A stretch of DNA of 41,853 bases from Comamonadaceae bacterium CG12_big_fil_rev_8_21_14_0_65_59_15 (GTDB lineage: Bacteria > Pseudomonadota > Gammaproteobacteria > Burkholderiales > Burkholderiaceae_C). The notes under the pieces were generated by a model that made no database searches, had not been told where the DNA came from, and worked only from the letters and a program-made list of their open reading frames with translations. Location of the stretch: NCBI GenBank assembly GCA_002786915.1, contig PCUV01000087.1:1-41853 (forward strand). Direction: 5' to 3'. The position numbers and the translations under genes are program-made. Below, piece after piece: positions 9,112 through 18,058 of the stretch (position 1 is the stretch's first letter; each line of letters starts with the position of its first letter).

Positions 9112-9174
9112 TTTATTGCTAGACACCTTTACAAATTTGCAAAAAGACATACAATAAAGACGTCTAGCAATAAA
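9112..9174. promoter_or_regulatory. Perfect 13-bp inverted repeat flanking the integrase promoter
   Basis: TTTATTGCTAGAC at 9112-9124 is repeated in exact inverse as GTCTAGCAATAAA at 9162-9174, with 37 bp between the arms. A direct 9-mer GACATACAA also recurs at 9146 and 9178. The arms bracket the promoter for the rightward genes and sit just upstream of the leftward RHH gene, an arrangement expected for an operator controlling both. Excision-protein binding sites are an alternative. Confidence 0.65.
9128..9155 (+). promoter_or_regulatory. Sigma70-type promoter for the excisionase/integrase genes
   Basis: TTTACA at 9128-9133 and TACAAT at 9150-9155, 16 bp apart, each match the consensus at five of six positions. 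A start near 9162 would fall inside the right arm of the inverted repeat, so a repressor bound there should block transcription. The first downstream gene begins at 9197 with AAGGAG at 9185-9190. Confidence 0.6.
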
Positions 9175-9196
9175 GCTGACATACAAGGAGAAAAAA

Positions 9197-9454
9197 ATGG
9201 AAATGAAAACTGAGAGTGAACTGCTCACGACCGATGAACTGTCGGCTCGCATCAAATACGATGCAAGAACCATCAGGGAGCATCTGAAAGATAGTGTGCT
9301 TTTGGAGGGGGTGCACTACTTCAGGCCGTTCGGTGGCCGGAAGATTTTGTACCGGTGGAGTGAGATTCAACGAGACATGGTTATGGCAATACCGTCTCAG
9401 ACAATGCGCAGTTCCGGAATTCCTATGGCAAACGGGAGAGTGCTCCATGGGTAG
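9197..9454 (+). CDS. Excisionase-like helix-turn-helix protein
   Basis: An 85-residue protein. LLTTDELSARI (9-19) followed by DARTIREHL (23-31) is a helix-turn-helix of the kind seen in excisionase/MerR-like small DNA binders, and GGRKILYRWSEIQRDM (46-61) resembles the wing plus the final helix. Proteins of this type precede tyrosine integrases and bias recombination towards excision or activate the integrase gene. The ribosome binding site AAGGAG lies six bases before ATG. Its stop overlaps the integrase start by 8 bp, so the two should be translationally coupled. Confidence 0.7.
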   Translation: MEMKTESELLTTDELSARIKYDARTIREHLKDSVLLEGVHYFRPFGGRKILYRWSEIQRDMVMAIPSQTMRSSGIPMANGRVLHG

Positions 9455-10964
9455 CATTCGTTTGTCGGACACAACAGGAAGTCTCTTTCTGGACTTTCGG
9501 TATGGAATCGGTAGATTTCGTGAGTACTCGTCTCTACCGGATAACCAAACAAATCGCAAAGCTCTGCAAAAAATTCTCGACAAGATCGAGTCCGAGATTG
9601 CCGCCGGAACGTTCGTCTACGCCAACTACTTTCCCGGCAGCAAAGCCCTCAAACGGCTTGCAAAGTTGGGACCTGGAAATCTGGCCAAGACTGAAACCTC
9701 AGTGGCTTCTGAGCAGGTCGTCAAAGGTTTGGCAGAAGAGATCGTGGCAGCAGGCCCCCTCTTCAAAGACTTCGCCGCCCAGTGGTTTGACGAACGCTCA
9801 ATCGAATGGCGGCGAAGCCACATTCGGTCTTTGATCTCGACCTTGAACGGTCACCTGGTTCCCCACTTCGGGGAGAAGGTGGTCGGCAGTATCACCAAGT
9901 CCGACGTTCTTGAATTCCGCGCCACACTCGCCAAAGTTAAAGGTCGCGGAGCGCAAGAAGGGCTTTCAAACAAGCGGATCAATGAAATCATGGGTCTGCT
10001 GCGTCAAATCTTGAACGAAGCCGCCGACCGATTCGAGTTTACCTCGCCGATGCTCAACATCAAAAAGTTGCGCCAGCGCAAAACTGATGTGGACCCGTTC
10101 ACGTTGACGGATGTGCAAAACATCATTTCGACCGTTCGTGCCGACTTCAAAAACTATTTCATCACACGCTTCTTGACGGGCATGCGCACCGGCGAAGTCC
10201 ATGGCCTGAAGTGGAAGTACGTCGACTTTGATCTGCGCATCATCCGGGTGCGCGAAACCTTCGTCCTTGGAGAAGACGAATACACCAAGACCGATGGCAG
10301 TCAACGCGACATCCAGATGAGTCAGCCTGTCTTTGATGCGCTCAAAACACAGTTTGAAGCAACTGGCCAGCTCTCGGACTACGTGTTTTGCAATATGGCA
10401 GGTCAGCCGCTCGATAACAAGAATTTCTCGGACAGGGTCTGGTATCCCTTGCTGCGAAACCTTGGCCTTGCCAAGCGCCGTCCTTACCAGATGCGCCATA
10501 CCGCAGCCACACTGTGGTTGGCCAGTGGTGAAGCGCCAGAGTGGATCGCACGACAGTTGGGCCACACCAGCACTGAAATGCTGTTCAGGGTCTACAGCCG
10601 CTATGTTCCCAACCTGACACGCCAGGACGGTTCAGCCATGGAGCGCCTGCTGGCAAGTCAGTTGACACAACTTCCCCTGATTGCACACAAGACGGATGAA
10701 ACTGCACGGGAAATCTACACGCCAGCAAAGCCAGCGTTCGCCGCAAAGTCGAACGTGAGAAATGTCCAGCGGAGTGAACCTCGTATCGACCCGGTCAAGT
10801 GCGTCGACACCAAGACCACGGTCGTTCCACCTGCTGTTCCTTCAGCAGCGCCACGCCAATCGGAAAACGCAACGCCCAAGCTGATACCACGCATTGCGCC
10901 TGCACCCATCACCTGGGCCAGCATGGCCCAGTCCTGGCAGGGCGGGGGGATCGATGCGCCGTAA
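9447..10964 (+). CDS. int: Tyrosine-type site-specific integrase
   Basis: A 505-residue recombinase. An N-terminal arm-binding/core-binding region (to ~residue 200, including LFKDFAAQWFDERSIEWRR) precedes the catalytic domain. Catalytic residues are visible: R247 in LTGMRTGEVHGLKW, R350 in QMRHTAATL, H373 in QLGHTSTEM and nucleophile Y383 in RVYSRYV. The box II histidine is tyrosine here (RPYQMR), a tolerated variation. The ~100-residue C-terminal tail after the tyrosine is basic, proline- and alanine-rich and probably disordered, which makes the protein longer than usual. I chose ATG 9447 over upstream starts because those would read through the excisionase-like gene; the resulting 8-bp overlap suggests coupling. 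It probably integrated this island or part of it. Confidence 0.88.
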   Translation: MGSIRLSDTTGSLFLDFRYGIGRFREYSSLPDNQTNRKALQKILDKIESEIAAGTFVYANYFPGSKALKRLAKLGPGNLAKTETSVASEQVVKGLAEEIVAAGPLFKDFAAQWFDERSIEWRRSHIRSLISTLNGHLVPHFGEKVVGSITKSDVLEFRATLAKVKGRGAQEGLSNKRINEIMGLLRQILNEAADRFEFTSPMLNIKKLRQRKTDVDPFTLTDVQNIISTVRADFKNYFITRFLTGMRTGEVHGLKWKYVDFDLRIIRVRETFVLGEDEYTKTDGSQRDIQMSQPVFDALKTQFEATGQLSDYVFCNMAGQPLDNKNFSDRVWYPLLRNLGLAKRRPYQMRHTAATLWLASGEAPEWIARQLGHTSTEMLFRVYSRYVPNLTRQDGSAMERLLASQLTQLPLIAHKTDETAREIYTPAKPAFAAKSNVRNVQRSEPRIDPVKCVDTKTTVVPPAVPSAAPRQSENATPKLIPRIAPAPITWASMAQSWQGGGIDAP

Positions 10965-11086
10965 CAAACCTTGAACCTCCGGTAAAGCACCTGACCCCTG
11001 TTCTTGCGAAATGCGAGGCAGGGCAATGGGAACGCTTTGCCCAAAAAATCCAAAGAAAACGAAATAACCAGTCAAAGGACACGCTC

Positions 11087-11407
11087 ATGAAACGCAACAA
11101 AGCCAACCTTAACCATCGCACCTTCAACGTACTGTCGAAAGAAGCTTTCACCTACAAGCCCCAGCAGACCTTCCAGTTTGCCAGTGTCTGCAATGGACAC
11201 AGCATTCATCTGCGCCATCGCATCGATCCCGGAATATTCAGTGTGCAGCAGGAAGAGGCGTGGCCGACAAAGGCAGTGCTCATACCCGATGCACCCAAGC
11301 GGCTATGGCGATTGCACTGCATCCGTCAGATGGCATCGGCCTGCAAGCTACCGCAAGACTCAATGGCCGTCACCACGAAACCCATGCTCAACGACCAAGG
11401 GGAATGA
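11087..11407 (+). CDS. Small basic protein downstream of integrase, unknown
   Basis: A 106-residue protein that I do not recognise. It begins MKRNKANLNHRTFNVLSKEA and contains FQFASVCNGHSIHLRHRIDPG around residues 28-50; it is rich in basic residues and histidine with no membrane segment. AAAGGAC about ten bases upstream supports this ATG; longer upstream extensions would overlap the integrase. It ends one base before the HD-domain gene, so the two are probably co-translated. Role unknown; accessory genes of this sort are often carried with integrases. Confidence 0.55.
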   Translation: MKRNKANLNHRTFNVLSKEAFTYKPQQTFQFASVCNGHSIHLRHRIDPGIFSVQQEEAWPTKAVLIPDAPKRLWRLHCIRQMASACKLPQDSMAVTTKPMLNDQGE

Positions 11408-11408
11408 A

Positions 11409-12440
11409 ATGAACATGATGAATAAAACGATGACAAACCACTCTGCACCTACCCCCGAAGCGGCAAAGCACACTTTGATGATGAACAGCCCCAATGTGCA
11501 GCGAGTCCTTCAACTGGATGTGATTTCGTATGGAACCTGGCGCCGGGTGCAGGCAACGATTTGTGCTGATACCAATATTTGCCACGTCTGTTGGTGGACA
11601 TGTGATGAACACATGGCAATAGAGGTGGGGCAGATGGTGCAATGCGATTGGCTCGAACACCTGGAGTTTGATGACAATGTCTTGCTGGTGCGCGGTCTGA
11701 CGCTTGCATCAGTGGTGAACCCGGACGTGAATCTGATTGACACCGTTTCGACCGTCTGGTTGCCACCCGCATCAGGATCAGGCGATCATGTGGTGCAGTC
11801 CTTTCGGCGGCTCTGGGGACAACTCTCCCGCCCCATGAGAGCGTGGTTCAACGCCCTGTTCTGGCATCAGCCGGGTCGCTTGGAGCGGTTTTTGATGGGA
11901 CCCGCATCAATCGGGTTTCACCATGCGCGCAAGCATGGCTTGTTCATTCACAGCGTGGACTGTGTGGAACGGGCCTTGCGTGCGGCGCAAGATGATCCAT
12001 TGGTTGATGTTGATGTCTTGTTGATGGCAGCTCTCCTGCATGATCTGGGCAAGGCTGATGAGTACGTATTGAGCAAGCGCTTCAACGCCTGCAAGCTGTC
12101 AGAGCGTGGTGCATTGATCGGCCATCGGCTGAGCACGCTCGAGTGGATGGCTGCCGCCCGAGAGGTGGTGCAGGCGCAAGATGCACCGGACGAAGCACAG
12201 GTGATGGCGGTGTACCACGCCATCAATGCCTGTCATGCACAGGACTGGGTGGGTTTGCGTCCCCCACGCACACCCGAGGCGTTCTATTTGGCCAGCGCAG
12301 ATGCGCTTTCGGGGAACTGTGATTTGATCAAGATGCTTGCCAAGCCTGGCAGTCGGGAGGGCAGGTCGCACCCGGCATTTAGGGGGGCGGTTTGGCTGAC
12401 GGGGGACTCTACGAAAGTGGATTTACCTTCAGTAGGTTGA
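11409..12440 (+). CDS. HD-domain protein, YhaM/TraI_2-like
   Basis: A 343-residue protein with an OB-like N-terminal part (~25-110) followed by an HD metal-dependent hydrolase domain. The metal ligands are visible: FHHARKHGLFIHS near residues 168-180, LLHDLGK near 211-217 and a final aspartate in LASADALSG near 300. The OB-plus-HD order resembles the 3'-5' exoribonuclease YhaM, and HD proteins related to TraI_2 relaxases occur beside integrases of conjugative or mobilisable elements; I cannot choose between these. The last ~15 residues may be altered or read into unrelated DNA. It starts one base after the preceding stop codon. Nothing else for conjugation is present, so a nuclease role within the integrase module is more likely. 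Confidence 0.65.
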   Translation: MNMMNKTMTNHSAPTPEAAKHTLMMNSPNVQRVLQLDVISYGTWRRVQATICADTNICHVCWWTCDEHMAIEVGQMVQCDWLEHLEFDDNVLLVRGLTLASVVNPDVNLIDTVSTVWLPPASGSGDHVVQSFRRLWGQLSRPMRAWFNALFWHQPGRLERFLMGPASIGFHHARKHGLFIHSVDCVERALRAAQDDPLVDVDVLLMAALLHDLGKADEYVLSKRFNACKLSERGALIGHRLSTLEWMAAAREVVQAQDAPDEAQVMAVYHAINACHAQDWVGLRPPRTPEAFYLASADALSGNCDLIKMLAKPGSREGRSHPAFRGAVWLTGDSTKVDLPSVG

Positions 12441-12478
12441 GCACGAGCGATTGAAAGGTGGCCGATAGCGACCTCTTT

Positions 12479-12495
12479 AGTCGCCTTGAGCGACT
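12479..12495 (+). terminator. Weak hairpin after the HD gene
   Basis: AGTCGC at 12479-12484 pairs with GCGACT at 12490-12495 across a five-base loop, ~40 bp after the HD gene stop. No T-run follows, so its activity as a terminator of the integrase operon is uncertain. Confidence 0.3.
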
Positions 12496-12509
12496 CACAA
12501 TTCAAAGCC

Positions 12510-12524
12510 CCCGGCAGAGCCGGG
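12510..12524 (-). terminator. GC-rich hairpin ending the BREX operon
   Basis: CCCGGC and GCCGGG pair perfectly around a three-base loop, and on the - strand the stem is followed by GGCTTTG. It sits nine bases beyond the brxA stop, in the convergent gap with the HD gene, and is the natural transcript end for the leftward operon. The T-tract is short. Confidence 0.5.
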
Positions 12525-12532
12525 ATACTTGC

Positions 12533-13261
12533 TCAATTTACATCCCGCAGCGCAACAAATTGCTGACTCGCACCCTCTGACCGAAGTTCCAGCATGGGGC
12601 TTTTTGAAACGATGTAGGCCAACGATTGGTCGAATGAAAAGGGGTACAGCACAGACAGCGTCGGCAACGTGGGGGTCGCGATCGCTTTGCCATGAAACCT
12701 CAGCGCAGCTTCGACCAGCCACAAGGCCACTTTTTCATTGCCGATGCTCATGTCTTGTTTTCGAATCAAACGTTTCCCGTTCTCCACACGCTCAAGCACG
12801 CCCCAACTCTCTTGTGACTGCAGCACGCGTGACACAGCACGACTAACACCGTCTCTGTCACCGTAAATCTCTGCCATTCGTCGTTGAATCTCTTTGATAG
12901 TGCAGTCACCCTGCATGGAAATCAATCGTCCGGTAATTTCTGACGTGTGTCCAAAAAATGGATACGTCACCATCGCGCAACCCCAGTTCAAAGGGGTCAC
13001 CGACCTCTGGCCATAATGTTTAAACAGTTCAAGGCCGCGTTCAACAAAATTCGAATATTCTGGTAAAGGCGAAATCCATAGCCGCTTCAAAATATCAAAT
13101 GTTTTTCTTCTGGAGTCGAGGCCAGTCAGAACGCTGGCAATTTCTTCCTTCGCTTGCTCAACAGTTTTCACACCGGTTGCCACTTCAAGCGCAGCGGCAC
13201 ACCAGTTCAATTGCACATAGCGATCAAACCCAATAAGAAATCGATTTTTGTTATGGCTCAA
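12533..13261 (-). CDS. brxA: BrxA-like BREX protein (DUF1819)
   Basis: A 242-residue protein resembling BrxA, the NusB-like DNA-binding component of BREX. Recognisable parts are AMVTYPFFGHTSEITGRL (~95-112), the RRMAEIYGDRDGVSRAVSRVL helices (~128-148) and a tryptophan-glycine-valine-leucine turn after them. BrxA is required for or modulates BREX activity, but its biochemical role is not settled. It is the last gene of the operon, placed one base after pglZ, exactly as in type 3 BREX. Its base composition seems lower in GC than pglZ and brxHII. Identification rests on remembered family pattern plus position. Confidence 0.72.
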   Translation of the reverse strand: MSHNKNRFLIGFDRYVQLNWCAAALEVATGVKTVEQAKEEIASVLTGLDSRRKTFDILKRLWISPLPEYSNFVERGLELFKHYGQRSVTPLNWGCAMVTYPFFGHTSEITGRLISMQGDCTIKEIQRRMAEIYGDRDGVSRAVSRVLQSQESWGVLERVENGKRLIRKQDMSIGNEKVALWLVEAALRFHGKAIATPTLPTLSVLYPFSFDQSLAYIVSKSPMLELRSEGASQQFVALRDVN

Positions 13262-13262
13262 T

Positions 13263-15254
13263 TTAAGTCCTTGTCACTTTCACAAATGGCACCATCAGCT
13301 CTTCAACGGAGATGCCTCCATGTACGACGGCTGGTTCTCCCTGAGGCAAGAAAGCGGCGCGTCCACCCGCGAATAGGGCCATGAAGTTTGCTGGCAGTCC
13401 AGCGATATCCATCCGAAAGGTGTTCGGGTTAGCTGCGGCAGACTCCGCCACCAACGTCTCGCTACGGTATGTGCGAACGCGTTCTCCACGCATTTCCGGC
13501 GCCACCCCTTGATTGGGGCGACCTTGGCCAACTGCTTCGACATTTCCGTGATCAGCTGTTAGGTAGACGTGGAAGCCCTTGTCGATAAGTAGAGTGAACA
13601 GCCGATCCACAAACCCTGTTTCACACCAGCCTTCAATTTGTGACGCTATGCCACGTTTGCCGAGTACAGCGCCGTGCACGATTTCGTCCACGGTATCCAC
13701 CACAATGCCAGCGACCTTGATCGAGGGTCCAGATAAGGCAGCTTCCAGTTCAGCCAATTGATCGTTGCGTTTGATTCCTTTGCGGTAGTAAACCTCATTG
13801 GAGCGCAACCCTTGATCTTGCCAAAACCGTGACCACTGGGTCGGCTCAGGCGAAGTGGTTTCGATGGTGTCTGCAAACTCCCTGGGTTTGAGCCCGGAAA
13901 AAAGTGCCTGTCGGGAAACCGATGTCAATGTCGGCAGCCAAGCAAAGCATGCGCCTTCGTCAAATCCAAATTTAGGGGCTCGTCGTGCCAAGGTCTCGCG
14001 AATCAAAACCCACTGGTCAAGGGCAAGCCCATCAAATACAAGCAATGCAAGTTTCGACTCGCCCGCATTCCGTCGCATCGACAGATAACGCGGTACATGG
14101 TGAACCATGACCGGGCCTCTGGCCACCGGAAGTGAAGGCAGATCAGCGTAGTGCTTCGCTATCCATTCCCGTAGGCGTTCGTCAGTGGCAGTCTGCAGCT
14201 CGGCGATGGCGACCTTCAGCCCTTCGGCGCGAACAGTGTCCAAGGCATGGAACCTTGCAATCACCTCACTGAGGCGGCGTGCCAAGCTGGCCCAGTCCCG
14301 GTAAGAAGTCTCTAGCGTTGGAAGTGCCTGGAGGATGCCCTTGATGCCATCCGCAACCAGATTGCGCAAGGCCAGTGGATCTTGAACAATACCCACGCGC
14401 GCCCACTCTGGGACGTTGGTCGGCGGAATTTGAATGGCGAGTGGATGGAGCAGTCCGTCCAAAAACATCGAGTCGATGATTGCCCGCACGTCAGGATGCT
14501 CAAATGGAACGTCTGCTTTAACCTTATGGTCAGCAGGCGTTTCTTCTCCGACCCGAGTTCCATGGATGCCCAGGCGCGATAGGTATCGGTACCATGCGTC
14601 TTGAACCAGTCGGAGAAATACGCCTTTCGATGAGAAAAGCTCCGCAACTGGCAGTCCTTTGAACACTGTCTGATCAGCCAACACGTGGGCCACATGATCC
14701 GCAAGAACCACCGGCAGGCCCGAGCCTCGATAGTGCAAGCGTAAAAGCTCGCGCCACAAATCCTCCGACCTCGAGATCAGATGTGGGCTGATCCTGAAAA
14801 TGTGCGTCAAGATGAACTCTTTGGTCGCGGATTCGCCGAGTACCTGAGTTGCGTGCCTTCCCTGCGCCGCAAAAAGCGCTTCGAGATACTCAGCGCCAAT
14901 CTGGCGTATGACGGGGTAGCTGAGCTTGTGGAATACGTTGGCCAAGCTCAGACTGACATGCCTTGCCTGGCTCAGGTAATCCCACGGCAGTTCACCGGTA
15001 TTGCTGCCGCGCAAGTGCAATACCAGGGCCTTGGCCGGTCCTGCCTTCCCATCATCCCAGGCACGCCGATAACGATTTTCATACTCAGCCCGGAAGGCGA
15101 CTGAATCTTCAAACATCATCAACTCAAAGCCCCATTCCCGCAACCTGGCGAGCACGTGTTCATCCAGCAAAACGTCATCGGGATCAGCGGCAACCCACAA
15201 ACGCGCGATGTCTTCGGGAAACTCCTTCAGGATGCGGTCAATCCACTCGCTCAT
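13263..15254 (-). CDS. pglZ: PglZ, alkaline-phosphatase-superfamily BREX protein
   Basis: A 663-residue protein. The C-terminal half has the alkaline-phosphatase fold of PglZ: LALLVFDGLALDQW near 404-417 supplies the first metal-binding aspartate, FAWLPTLTSVSRQALFSG follows with the serine/threonine site, VVDTVDEIVHG lies near 520 and LTADHGNVEA near 564-573 supplies the last aspartate-histidine pair. The N-terminal half is helical and probably contacts other BREX proteins. PglZ is the defining component of every BREX type; it may hydrolyse nucleotides or nucleic acids. Its start overlaps the brxHII stop by ATGA, implying coupled translation. Confidence 0.9.
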   Translation of the reverse strand: MSEWIDRILKEFPEDIARLWVAADPDDVLLDEHVLARLREWGFELMMFEDSVAFRAEYENRYRRAWDDGKAGPAKALVLHLRGSNTGELPWDYLSQARHVSLSLANVFHKLSYPVIRQIGAEYLEALFAAQGRHATQVLGESATKEFILTHIFRISPHLISRSEDLWRELLRLHYRGSGLPVVLADHVAHVLADQTVFKGLPVAELFSSKGVFLRLVQDAWYRYLSRLGIHGTRVGEETPADHKVKADVPFEHPDVRAIIDSMFLDGLLHPLAIQIPPTNVPEWARVGIVQDPLALRNLVADGIKGILQALPTLETSYRDWASLARRLSEVIARFHALDTVRAEGLKVAIAELQTATDERLREWIAKHYADLPSLPVARGPVMVHHVPRYLSMRRNAGESKLALLVFDGLALDQWVLIRETLARRAPKFGFDEGACFAWLPTLTSVSRQALFSGLKPREFADTIETTSPEPTQWSRFWQDQGLRSNEVYYRKGIKRNDQLAELEAALSGPSIKVAGIVVDTVDEIVHGAVLGKRGIASQIEGWCETGFVDRLFTLLIDKGFHVYLTADHGNVEAVGQGRPNQGVAPEMRGERVRTYRSETLVAESAAANPNTFRMDIAGLPANFMALFAGGRAAFLPQGEPAVVHGGISVEELMVPFVKVTRT

Positions 15255-18058
15255 GGTGGGCCCACGCGAATCATCATCACCGCGTTCAGGTCAGGTACGC
15301 TGGCCTCGGCATCGTCCAGCGTCGCAAGGCGAGCTTGGTGCTCCGCGTTGAGTCGCTTGCGGCGGTGCTCGCGCACGGCGGGCAACCCAATTCGCCCGAT
15401 GGCCTTGTTCCGTGCATCGAAGGCATACATCGCACGCTCTCGTTCTTCTTTAAGCCCCGCGCGGTGTTCACTGAGCATGTCTGCAAATAGTCGCTCACCT
15501 TGGGTCTTGGCGGCGGCCATAGATGTATCAAACCAGCTCGCAGCCATTTCTGCAGTCGTCGTCCCTTTAACTTCGATTGTTTCGGTCAGCAATAGGTCCC
15601 AAATGCGCTTGGCTGTGGGTACGAACGTGCGGCCGTCATCTGTCGCAAATACCGGCAAGAACCGCCTGCGATTGAAGCCCTCGGCCGACAAACTGATCTC
15701 CCACAAGGACCAGACTCCAAGCACAGTATCGGGGAGACCGCTGATTTGGATTGCAGGTAAGGGCTGGCCCGACACGCAGCGGGATAGTTCGCTGATTACA
15801 GCCCTTGCACGCGGGTCCTCTAGCGTGACCCACTCCAAACTTGGGTTCTGCTCGGCAGTTCTGGCATCAAAGCAAACCTGAGACGACTCACTGCCATCCG
15901 TCCACTTAACGCGCCAGGCATCCCCAGCCTTCAAGGCACTGCCACCTCGCGCAGGCAGGCCAGTGGTTATGGCCCGTTCCAGCCAATACTGCGCAGGGTG
16001 ATCACGCCATTTGCGGGCGGCATCGGCATCCAGCGCGTGGGCATCCGCCAGCAGGTCACTGTTCTTTCGTTCGTCGGCAACCTTGTCGCGGACCTGATTC
16101 ATGACCGCATCGACAGCCTTGTCGATCGAACCAGGGTCTTGCAGACCCTGAACAAACACATCATCGAACATCGCCTCTGCTTCGACCGAGTCCATCACGT
16201 CCGATGCCTTATCAACACCGAACTCCTGCGCAATGACCTCTAGCTTGGTCTCCAGGACCTCCCGGACGCGGTGTTCCACCGTGTCTTCAAGTACAAAATT
16301 GATGGCGCGCACCACATGGCGCTGTCCGATGCGGTCCACGCGGCCAATACGCTGCTCGATGCGCATGGGGTTCCATGGCATGTCGAAGTTGACTATCACG
16401 TGGCAGAACTGCAGATTCAAGCCTTCGCCCCCAGCATCCGTCGAGACCAGCACACGGACTTCCTGCGAAAAAGCCTGCTGTGCTTTTGCGCGGGTATCTA
16501 AATCCATGCTGCCGTTGAGCAGCGCTACGGAAAAACCACGGCTTTCTAGGAAACCTGCCAGCATGGCCTGTGTGGGAACGAACTCCGTGAAGATCAAGAC
16601 CTTCATGGCAGGGTCGTTTTCTTCCTGCTGCAGCTTGTAAATCAGTTCCAGCAAGGCCTCAGCCTTTGCATCGGTGCCTTGGGCCTCAGTCTCTCGGGCC
16701 AGGGTTAACAATAGGTCCACCTCAGCCTTTTCCTGAACCCAGCCGGAAGACTGGACTGCGATGTCCACTTGTGTCTGACCGTCCAATTCCGCCCACTCGT
16801 CCATATCGGGTGCGTCGAACAGCGGCATTTGTGGCTGGGGTTCGTTGAGCAACGCTTGTCGCTTCTCCAAGGTTGTCCGTATAGCAGCGGTGCTGGACGT
16901 GACAAGCCGCTGCATCAGTATCATCAAAAAGCCGATGTGGCGCTGCTTGGCTGCCAGCGCCTGGTTGTATCCGTTCCGCACATAGTCGGTGACGGCCTCG
17001 TACAAGCGTTGCTGGGCCCCGTGGCGAGACTGCCAGGCGACGGGTTGAAGCCTCGTAATCCGAGGCTTGAACAGCGGTTGCCCTTCGGCATCTATGGCAT
17101 TGCGCTTCTCTGTGCGGATGACGAATGGTCGTACCCGATCTCGGCTCACGCTGCCCTCATCAGGGAAGGAGTCCCGGTCAATCAACTGCATCAGGCGCAA
17201 AAACTGATCCGTCTTGCCCTGGTGCGGCGTAGCTGATAGCAACAGCAGGTAGGGTGCCGCCTCGGCCAGGGCCGCACCCAATTTGTAGCGAGCCACCTGA
17301 TCAGTACTGCCGCCCATGCGGTGCGACTCGTCAATGATCACCAAGTCCCATGAAGCTGAAATCAGATCTTCAAAACGTTCCCGGTTGTAGTTGCTCAGTT
17401 GCTCCAGGCTCCAACCTTTCCGGCTTTCGATTGGCTTCACCGAATCCAGTGAACAGATCACCTGGTCGTGCAGGCGCCAGAGGTTTTCTTCATCGTTGCG
17501 CCATTGCCGAAACGCAGCAAGCTCTGCCGGGTCAATATATTGCAGCTTCTCGCCGAAGTGCAGTCGCATTTCCGCCTGCCATTGGCGAACCAAGCCCTTC
17601 GGCGCAACCACCAGCACCCGTCGGGCCATGCCTCGAAGCTTTAGTTCACGAAGGATCAATCCCGCTTCGATCGTTTTTCCCAAGCCCACTTCATCTGCCA
17701 GCAGGTAGCGAATGCGATGCTGGCTCATGGCTCGGTTGAGCGCGTAGAGCTGATGGGGCAACGGGACCACGGTGGACTGAATAGGTGCCAGCAACAAGTT
17801 GTCTTGCATCGCGTCCAGCAGCTTTGCAGCAGCAGCGGTGTGAAGAACACTATCTGCTGAAGGCTGAATACTGTCCAGCCGAGTTAGGTCTTGCGACCGT
17901 GCACGCACGACAGCATCTTTGGTCGGCAGCCAAACCCGATATGTGGTCTCGCCCCACATGTCTTGCCTGTCCACCACGCGGCAGGGCGTAGAGTGACGGG
18001 CATGCCAGCACCAGGCACCGACGGAATGACCAGCTAAAGTGTGGCCGAATTCCTCCAT
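15251..18058 (-). CDS. brxHII: BrxHII, SNF2/HepA-like helicase of type 3 BREX
   Basis: A 935-residue superfamily 2 helicase of the HepA/RapA-SNF2 group. Walker A region DEVGLGKT is at 122-129, the DESH box at 243-246, LLLLSATPHQGKTD at ~273, and the C-terminal RecA domain carries VLVSTDAGGEGLNLQ and RIGRVDRIGQRH, the motif V and VI signatures. Residues after ~650 are helical and unrecognised. It would use ATP to move along DNA; in BREX its exact job in excluding or degrading unmodified phage DNA is unknown. The start codon shares one base with the methyltransferase stop (TGATG). Confidence 0.9.
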   Translation of the reverse strand: MEEFGHTLAGHSVGAWCWHARHSTPCRVVDRQDMWGETTYRVWLPTKDAVVRARSQDLTRLDSIQPSADSVLHTAAAAKLLDAMQDNLLLAPIQSTVVPLPHQLYALNRAMSQHRIRYLLADEVGLGKTIEAGLILRELKLRGMARRVLVVAPKGLVRQWQAEMRLHFGEKLQYIDPAELAAFRQWRNDEENLWRLHDQVICSLDSVKPIESRKGWSLEQLSNYNRERFEDLISASWDLVIIDESHRMGGSTDQVARYKLGAALAEAAPYLLLLSATPHQGKTDQFLRLMQLIDRDSFPDEGSVSRDRVRPFVIRTEKRNAIDAEGQPLFKPRITRLQPVAWQSRHGAQQRLYEAVTDYVRNGYNQALAAKQRHIGFLMILMQRLVTSSTAAIRTTLEKRQALLNEPQPQMPLFDAPDMDEWAELDGQTQVDIAVQSSGWVQEKAEVDLLLTLARETEAQGTDAKAEALLELIYKLQQEENDPAMKVLIFTEFVPTQAMLAGFLESRGFSVALLNGSMDLDTRAKAQQAFSQEVRVLVSTDAGGEGLNLQFCHVIVNFDMPWNPMRIEQRIGRVDRIGQRHVVRAINFVLEDTVEHRVREVLETKLEVIAQEFGVDKASDVMDSVEAEAMFDDVFVQGLQDPGSIDKAVDAVMNQVRDKVADERKNSDLLADAHALDADAARKWRDHPAQYWLERAITTGLPARGGSALKAGDAWRVKWTDGSESSQVCFDARTAEQNPSLEWVTLEDPRARAVISELSRCVSGQPLPAIQISGLPDTVLGVWSLWEISLSAEGFNRRRFLPVFATDDGRTFVPTAKRIWDLLLTETIEVKGTTTAEMAASWFDTSMAAAKTQGERLFADMLSEHRAGLKEERERAMYAFDARNKAIGRIGLPAVREHRRKRLNAEHQARLATLDDAEASVPDLNAVMMIRVGPP

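Noticed and set aside
9294..9446. Upstream extension of the integrase frame
   Set aside because: It would overlap the whole second half of the excisionase-like gene; ATG 9447 gives a normal 8-bp coupled overlap.
12427..12440. CTTCAGTAGGT shared with the right hairpin of the IS200/IS605-like element
   Set aside because: Eleven identical bases without the matching stem or left end; most likely chance, though a decayed element end cannot be excluded.
15156..15881. 241-codon frame antisense across the pglZ/brxHII junction
   Set aside because: Serine- and arginine-rich shadow composition, no start signals; pglZ and brxHII explain the region.
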